A model generated the notes under the pieces. It saw only the letters and a program-made list of their open reading frames with translations, had not been told where the DNA came from and searched no databases. From positions 1 to 16,688 of the forward strand of contig JADGQN010000056.1 in the NCBI GenBank assembly GCA_017881765.1: a DNA stretch of 16,688 nt, given 5' to 3'. Source of the DNA: Syntrophobacterales bacterium. GTDB lineage: Bacteria; Desulfobacterota; Syntrophorhabdia; Syntrophorhabdales; WCHB1-27. Shown here piece after piece: positions 13,508 to 16,688 of this stretch. A program made the translations under genes and the position numbers. Each line of letters starts with the position of its first letter. Position 1 is the first letter of the stretch.

Positions 13508-14259
13508 GAAGACACATAGTGAAGTCGCCATACCTGTCTTTCGCTTTGCGAGTGCTTCTCGGTCTCCTCTTTCTCTGGCTCGTTGCCCTGGTTTTTTATA
13601 TTTACTACACCGGGGGCTGGAGAGATACGCTCCTCTATTACAGGTACTTTTTCAACCTGAAAAGGCTGAAACTCTTCGTCGCATCCTTCGGGCCTTATGC
13701 GGCGCCGGTATATGTCCTCCTGCAATGTATGCAGGTCATCATTGCGCCAATACCCGGCGAGGTCACGGGTTTTGTCGGTGGTCTTCTGTTTGGTGTCTGG
13801 GAAGGAACCTTGCTCTCCACTATAGGACTGACCATCGGCTCCTTGGTCGCGTTCGCCATTGGCCGCTTGCTCGGTGCCGGCTTCGTCCATAAGATCGTGA
13901 AGAAGGAGTATATCGACAAGTTTGATGACTTCATAACCCATAAGGGTCTCTATATCACCTGGATGCTCTTCATCTTACCCGGCTTTCCCAAAGATTCGCT
14001 CTGCTATCTTCTGGGATTGACGAAAATGAGGTATATCGACGTGATTCTGCTCAATGTGCTGGGGAGGCTCCCGGGAACGCTGATGCTCGTGCTCCAGGGA
14101 AGTGCCGTCCGCCGGGGTCACTACCAGGAGTTCTCGATCTATCTTATCGGGAGCGCCATCCTCGTCTCTGCGTTCTATCTCTTCAGGAATCAGGTTATCC
14201 GGTTCTTCTCGTACGTTGTCCAACCCTTGCGAAAAAAAGCAGAGCAGAAGAAACCTTGA
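13504..14259 (+). CDS. TVP38/TMEM64 (DedA superfamily, VTT domain) membrane protein
   Basis: A 251-residue polytopic inner-membrane protein. It has a long hydrophobic N-terminal segment (about 9-35) and the VTT/SNARE-associated core with PIPGEVTGFVGGLLFGVWEG, then TIGLTIGSLVAFAIGRLLGA, a second reentrant-like region ILPGFPKDSLCYLLGLTKMR, and a last span near 218-232, ending in a basic tail (KKKAEQKKP). In the DedA superfamily, members have been implicated in phospholipid and undecaprenyl-phosphate translocation and proton-dependent homeostasis; the exact substrate here is unknown. It starts with GTG 13504 overlapping the ATPase stop (GTGA), so translation is probably coupled. It ends 6 bases before a palindromic element and converges on the TonB/TolA-like gene. 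Confidence 0.88.
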   Translation: MRRHIVKSPYLSFALRVLLGLLFLWLVALVFYIYYTGGWRDTLLYYRYFFNLKRLKLFVASFGPYAAPVYVLLQCMQVIIAPIPGEVTGFVGGLLFGVWEGTLLSTIGLTIGSLVAFAIGRLLGAGFVHKIVKKEYIDKFDDFITHKGLYITWMLFILPGFPKDSLCYLLGLTKMRYIDVILLNVLGRLPGTLMLVLQGSAVRRGHYQEFSIYLIGSAILVSAFYLFRNQVIRFFSYVVQPLRKKAEQKKP

Positions 14260-14264
14260 TCCCC

Positions 14265-14432
14265 TTATACCAATTTGCATTCAAGTGGACGACCCCGCCT
14301 TCGCCGGGGTACCCCGGGCGCCAGCGAGGAGCCCCACCCGCAAGAGCGCGGGTACCCGGGCGTACTAGCCCGACGTCGAGGAGAGCGACGCAGCGACAAC
14401 GAAGGTATACGCTTGAAGGGGAATTGGTATTA
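14265..14432. mobile_element. MITE-like palindromic element with terminal inverted repeats
   Basis: Outer arms at 14265-14285 and 14412-14432 (core words ATACCAATT and AATTGGTAT, with TTCAAG / CTTGAA inside) are reverse complements at 17 of 21 positions. The 126 bases between hold palindromes of the dispersed GCGGGTACCCGG family. There is no coding capacity. It fills the whole gap between two convergent genes, and its right end supplies the TAA of the TonB/TolA-like gene. It might be a non-autonomous transposable element or a bidirectional terminator-like structure. Confidence 0.6.
14292..14360. repeat. Palindromic repeat block, copy B
   Basis: Hairpins ACCCCG / CGGGGT (14292-14310) and ACCCGC / GCGGGT (14336-14353), each followed by ACCC(C)GGG, with GGAGCC before the second. 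This is the same arrangement as at 8584-8655, with the middle hairpin missing. A further CTAGCCCG follows at about 14365, a word also present in both short inverted repeats at 7849 and 8694. It lies nested in the inverted-repeat element 14265-14432. Confidence 0.6.
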
Positions 14433-15188
14433 GGAGACTCCCTCGGGTCGCAAGCTGAGTTCCACTTCCAGGGGATCTTCGGTGACAGACGAAGGCAGCG
14501 GCGGCAGCGGGTCGATCATCCGCAGCACCCTTACCACAGATTCGTCATAGATTCTGTTTCCTGATCGTTTATCTATGTTGATATCGACAATCCGGCCGTC
14601 TTTCCTGATCTTTATGGTCGCATTTACCTCGAGGTTCTGCTTTTGTGAAGATATGAAAGGAATGTGCCAGGTTGCCTCTATCTTCTCCCTGACACCTACC
14701 AGGTAACGGGCCAGGGCGGGGTCTATGAGGCGTCCGCCGGCTCCCCCCGGGCCGGAGAGCTCAGATTGCCCGGGTGTCCCTTTTGCGCTGGCCACGTCGG
14801 TCCCTGCCCGCCGTTTCAGATCCCGAATCCTTTTTTCGACGCTTTCGAGATCGTCCTTGGTCGTATTCTGTGGTTTTTCTTTCTCGGTCTTTTTTGGCGC
14901 CAGGCTTCGGGCGTCCTTGTCTCTTGTCGGGGTTGGACGTATCTTCTTCTGAGCCCCTTTCTGTGGTTTGACCGCTTCTGGCTGTTTTGCCGGGATGGTC
15001 CTGCCTTTTTCCACTCCTGCACTGCCAAGACCGGGCCCGATGTCACCGACGAGGTTCACTGAGTAATAGGATTTGGAGGTGTCATACTTCCTGAAGGCTT
15101 TGCTGACAGGGAAACTCAATGCCGCAAGAACTATAAGGTGCAGGGCGGCTGAGATCATAAGCATCTTGTTCCAGTTCTCTTCCCTCAT
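14430..15188 (-). CDS. TolA/TonB-type energy-transducing protein
   Basis: A 252-residue periplasm-spanning protein: a short cytoplasmic N-terminus, one membrane anchor (about 9-27, MLMISAALHLIVLAALSFPV), a Pro/Lys/Glu/Arg-rich extended middle (60-145), and a TonB/TolA C-terminal fold from about 155 (LARYLVGVREKIEATWHIPF, then NATIKIRKDGRIVDINIDKR, SGNRIYDESVVRVLR). It would couple the proton-motive force harvested by the TolQR-like pair to outer-membrane partners. TolA or TonB cannot be decided; the preceding genes look TolQ/TolR-like. The ATG overlaps the tolR stop (ATGA). The stop codon TAA lies within the terminal repeat of the neighbouring element. No tolB or pal follows, unlike the standard tol-pal operon. 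Confidence 0.87.
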   Translation of the reverse strand: MREENWNKMLMISAALHLIVLAALSFPVSKAFRKYDTSKSYYSVNLVGDIGPGLGSAGVEKGRTIPAKQPEAVKPQKGAQKKIRPTPTRDKDARSLAPKKTEKEKPQNTTKDDLESVEKRIRDLKRRAGTDVASAKGTPGQSELSGPGGAGGRLIDPALARYLVGVREKIEATWHIPFISSQKQNLEVNATIKIRKDGRIVDINIDKRSGNRIYDESVVRVLRMIDPLPPLPSSVTEDPLEVELSLRPEGVS

Positions 15189-15595
15189 CTCTCTTCTATA
15201 TTTTTTGTCACGATATTTATTTTTTCAACACCTGCCTCGCGGATGAGGCCCATGCAACTAACCACAAAGCCGTAAGGAACCCTGCTGTCCGCGCGAAGAA
15301 ATATCTCTTTGTCGGGCCTGTTGGTAAAAAGCAACTGGATTGCGGCCTTCAGATCAGTGGCTTCCAACTTTTTCTCATTCAGGATCACACCTTTGTCCTT
15401 GGTGATAGTGAGTACCTGTACGTCCTCCTTCGACGGAAGGGGTCTTGTCGTCACCTTGGGAAGATCAATCGGCATTCCGCTCTGCATCATAGGTGCTGCT
15501 ATCATAAAGACGATCAACAGTACAAGCATGATGTCGACGAGGGGAACCACGTTGATCTCTGAAAGTGGTCCTCTTTGTTTTTTGGAAGATATCAT
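15185..15595 (-). CDS. tolR: TolR/ExbD-family proton channel component
   Basis: From ATG 15595 the protein is 136 residues, the usual size for TolR/ExbD. It reads MISSKKQRGPLSEINVVPLV with the single membrane helix DIMLVLLIVFMIAAPMM; Asp21 is the conserved proton-translocating aspartate. The periplasmic part (VQVLTITKDKGVILNEKKLE; KEIFLRADSRVPYGFVVSCM) is the dimeric peptidoglycan-binding-type domain. The longer frame to 15814 is only an antisense-free extension through tolQ coding sequence and is rejected because ATG 15595 overlaps the tolQ stop as ATGA. It acts with TolQ as an inner-membrane motor. The assignment TolR over ExbD is by the motif flavour only. Confidence 0.9.
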   Translation of the reverse strand: MISSKKQRGPLSEINVVPLVDIMLVLLIVFMIAAPMMQSGMPIDLPKVTTRPLPSKEDVQVLTITKDKGVILNEKKLEATDLKAAIQLLFTNRPDKEIFLRADSRVPYGFVVSCMGLIREAGVEKINIVTKNIEER

Positions 15596-16266
15596 CGCGT
15601 GATGAGGTTTATGATATGGTTGGAGGCATTCTCCAGCTTCGATGAAAGTCCCTTTAGCCTGGCGAGGAGGTAGTTGTATCCGAGGACTGCGGGTATCGCA
15701 GTGGCAAGTCCGAGAGCAGTTGTAATCAGAGCTTCGCTGATGCCGGGCGCGACCACAACGAGGCTGGTCGACCCCCTCAGCCCTATCTCCCTGAACGAAT
15801 CCATGATACCCCAAACCGTGCCGAAGAGGCCTATAAAAGGCGCCGCATTCGCCGTAGTTGCCAGGAAAGAGAGGCGCGACTCAAGCCTTTCGATTTCCTC
15901 CGTCATGGTAATTTTAAGCACGTTCTCAACGGCAGGTACAGTTTCCGGCCTTATGTCGAGGCTCTCTTTCTGCCGCACCGCCGTTTCTTTGTAAGTTCTG
16001 ATGAGCAACCGATAAAACGGACTTTCAGGATTTTCCCGATACGCGTTTGCCAACTTCTTGAATGAATCGCTATCGTTTATGATCCGGAGGAATCGATCAC
16101 CGTCCCGTTCTACCCGGGAAAATTGTCGCCACTTGAAAATGATGACTGCCCAGGAGACGAGCGAGAAGCAAAAAAGAATGAAAACCACCACTTTTGCGAC
16201 AGGCCCGGCTGACAGAAGCAGGCCAAGCAGCCCACCCGTGTAAACGTCCAAAGCAGAGAGTCCCAT
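15592..16266 (-). CDS. tolQ: TolQ/ExbB-family proton channel component
   Basis: A 224-residue MotA/TolQ/ExbB protein with three membrane spans: about 20-43 (SAGPVAKVVVFILFCFSLVS), about 132-155, and about 168-198. The conserved pore motif TTANAAPFIGLFGTVWGIMD is at 137-156, with Thr137/Thr138 facing the channel, followed by the ISEALITTALGLATAIPAVL stretch of the third span. A pentamer with a TolR dimer forms the proton-driven motor that energises TolA/TonB. The first gene of its operon, ATG 16266. The ribosome binding site is weak, and a promoter/terminator pair lies in the leader region upstream. Confidence 0.92.
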   Translation of the reverse strand: MGLSALDVYTGGLLGLLLSAGPVAKVVVFILFCFSLVSWAVIIFKWRQFSRVERDGDRFLRIINDSDSFKKLANAYRENPESPFYRLLIRTYKETAVRQKESLDIRPETVPAVENVLKITMTEEIERLESRLSFLATTANAAPFIGLFGTVWGIMDSFREIGLRGSTSLVVVAPGISEALITTALGLATAIPAVLGYNYLLARLKGLSSKLENASNHIINLITR

Positions 16267-16302
16267 AGAATCGAACTATGATATCCCGAAAGGCCTGCCT
16301 TT

Positions 16303-16337
16303 GTAAAGTAAAAACCCCCTGGGTGGGGCCCAGGGGG
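16303..16337 (-). terminator. Rho-independent terminator or attenuator ahead of tolQ
   Basis: A perfect 9-bp G+C-rich stem (CCCCCTGGG / CCCAGGGGG, 16315-16337, 5-base loop). On the minus strand it is followed directly by TTTTTACTTT, the layout of an intrinsic terminator reading toward tolQ. It sits 37 bases upstream of the tolQ start, so transcripts initiated to its right would end before the operon unless read through. Confidence 0.75.
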
Positions 16338-16463
16338 AAAAGGGGAGTAATTATGAGAAGTTTCAGGGTTGTGGTACTTAATCTTGTTTGGACCGGCTTA
16401 ACCGGCACCCATTTTTCGTCAAGAAAGCGACGGATTGTGAATTCCATCGCATCGTGATTGTAT

Positions 16464-16492
16464 ACAATATACTCCCGCCAACCGTTTGTCAA
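16464..16492 (-). promoter_or_regulatory. Sigma70-like promoter upstream of the tolQ leader
   Basis: On the minus strand a perfect TTGACA (16492-16487) lies 17 bases from TATTGT (16469-16464). Transcription would start near 16457 and run into the hairpin at 16337-16315 after about 120 bases. The segment between shows no convincing gene, only a very short possible frame (from ATG 16452). It may serve a small RNA or a regulated leader for tolQRA. Confidence 0.55.
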
Positions 16493-16514
16493 TAAAAACT
16501 TTTGCCTACAGAGC

Positions 16515-16550
16515 CTTTTGCAAAAGTCTTGATCTTGTTCTCAGTATAAT
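16515..16550 (+). promoter_or_regulatory. Palindrome and -10 element at the right edge
   Basis: A perfect 12-base palindrome CTTTTGCAAAAG (16515-16526) lies 18 bases before a consensus TATAAT (16545-16550) on the plus strand. It could be an operator and promoter for a gene or RNA extending beyond the window. No reading frame longer than about 20 codons starts within the remaining 138 bases, and I recognise no RNA family there. Confidence 0.3.
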
Positions 16551-16688
16551 ACGTGTCAAACTATCCAGCTATGGGAACGATCGCGGTGTTTTCAACGGAT
16601 GTTCACCTCTTAGCCACGTGCTCCCGGTATCGATAACATAGTGGACTTCAAGAAAGATTTCTGTTTTCTGTCAGCTTTTTTCTGGTGA

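Noticed and set aside
13300..13941. 213-codon open frame on the minus strand
   Set aside because: It lies opposite the end of the ATPase and the TVP38-type gene, both well supported, and its composition is that of a shadow frame.
15596..15814. N-terminal extension of the TolR frame
   Set aside because: It runs through tolQ coding sequence; ATG 15595 overlaps the tolQ stop and gives the normal family length.
16345..16460. 34-codon plus-strand frame starting ATG 16353 with a GGGGAG site
   Set aside because: The purine-rich stretch is the arm flank of the terminator hairpin and the peptide shows no recognisable features; the opposite-strand promoter/terminator reading explains the sequence better.
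16551..16688. Structured RNA (6S, tmRNA, SRP or riboswitch) at the right edge
   Set aside because: A promoter-like -10 precedes it, but I could not match any conserved core of these RNAs and the sequence is cut by the window.

Overview
The window reads as a chromosomal segment of a Gram-negative (diderm) bacterium. The block b'-b-delta-alpha-gamma of ATP synthase, lying directly downstream of rsmG-parA-parB, is an order I associate with former Deltaproteobacteria (Desulfobacterota, for example Geobacter- or Syntrophorhabdus-like lineages). BamD, LptA and Tol components imply an outer membrane with LPS. The taxon is an inference from gene order and protein flavour, not a database result.

Layout. 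Positions 1-3076 (minus) hold the ATP synthase F1/stator operon: atpF'-atpF-atpH-atpA and the first 32 codons of atpG, tightly packed with overlapping or nearly touching ends. Positions 3235-5470 (minus) hold rsmG-parA-parB: 16S rRNA methylation and chromosome partitioning. At 5577-7028 (plus) a single reading frame fuses a complete BamD lipoprotein to an LptA/OstA domain. Positions 7009-10501 (minus) hold a probable operon or pair of operons read right to left: PP-loop tRNA-thiolation-like protein, metallo-beta-lactamase-fold hydrolase, three tiny cysteine-rich/zinc-ribbon proteins, thioredoxin, and a PaaI-type thioesterase. The tiny genes lie between two copies of a short inverted repeat. 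Positions 10743-14259 (plus) are a translationally coupled trio: cis-prenyltransferase, GspE/PilB-type ATPase with an N-terminal cyclic-nucleotide-binding domain, and a TVP38/DedA-type membrane protein. Positions 14430-16266 (minus) hold tolQ-tolR-tolA/tonB, again with 4-base stop/start overlaps. A palindromic element with terminal inverted repeats sits between the two convergent operons (14265-14432) and supplies the stop codon of the TonB/TolA-like gene. The last 400 bases contain a promoter and a hairpin terminator ahead of tolQ, and no convincing gene.

Theme. Much of the window concerns building and energising the envelope: outer-membrane protein insertion and LPS transport (BamD-LptA), polyprenyl carrier lipid synthesis and possible lipid translocation (prenyltransferase plus TVP38/DedA), and proton-motive-force coupling to the outer membrane (TolQRA). 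The most unusual items are the BamD-LptA fusion, the coupled prenyltransferase / cNMP-ATPase / TVP38 trio, and a family of short palindromic repeats at three loci that reaches into gene ends.
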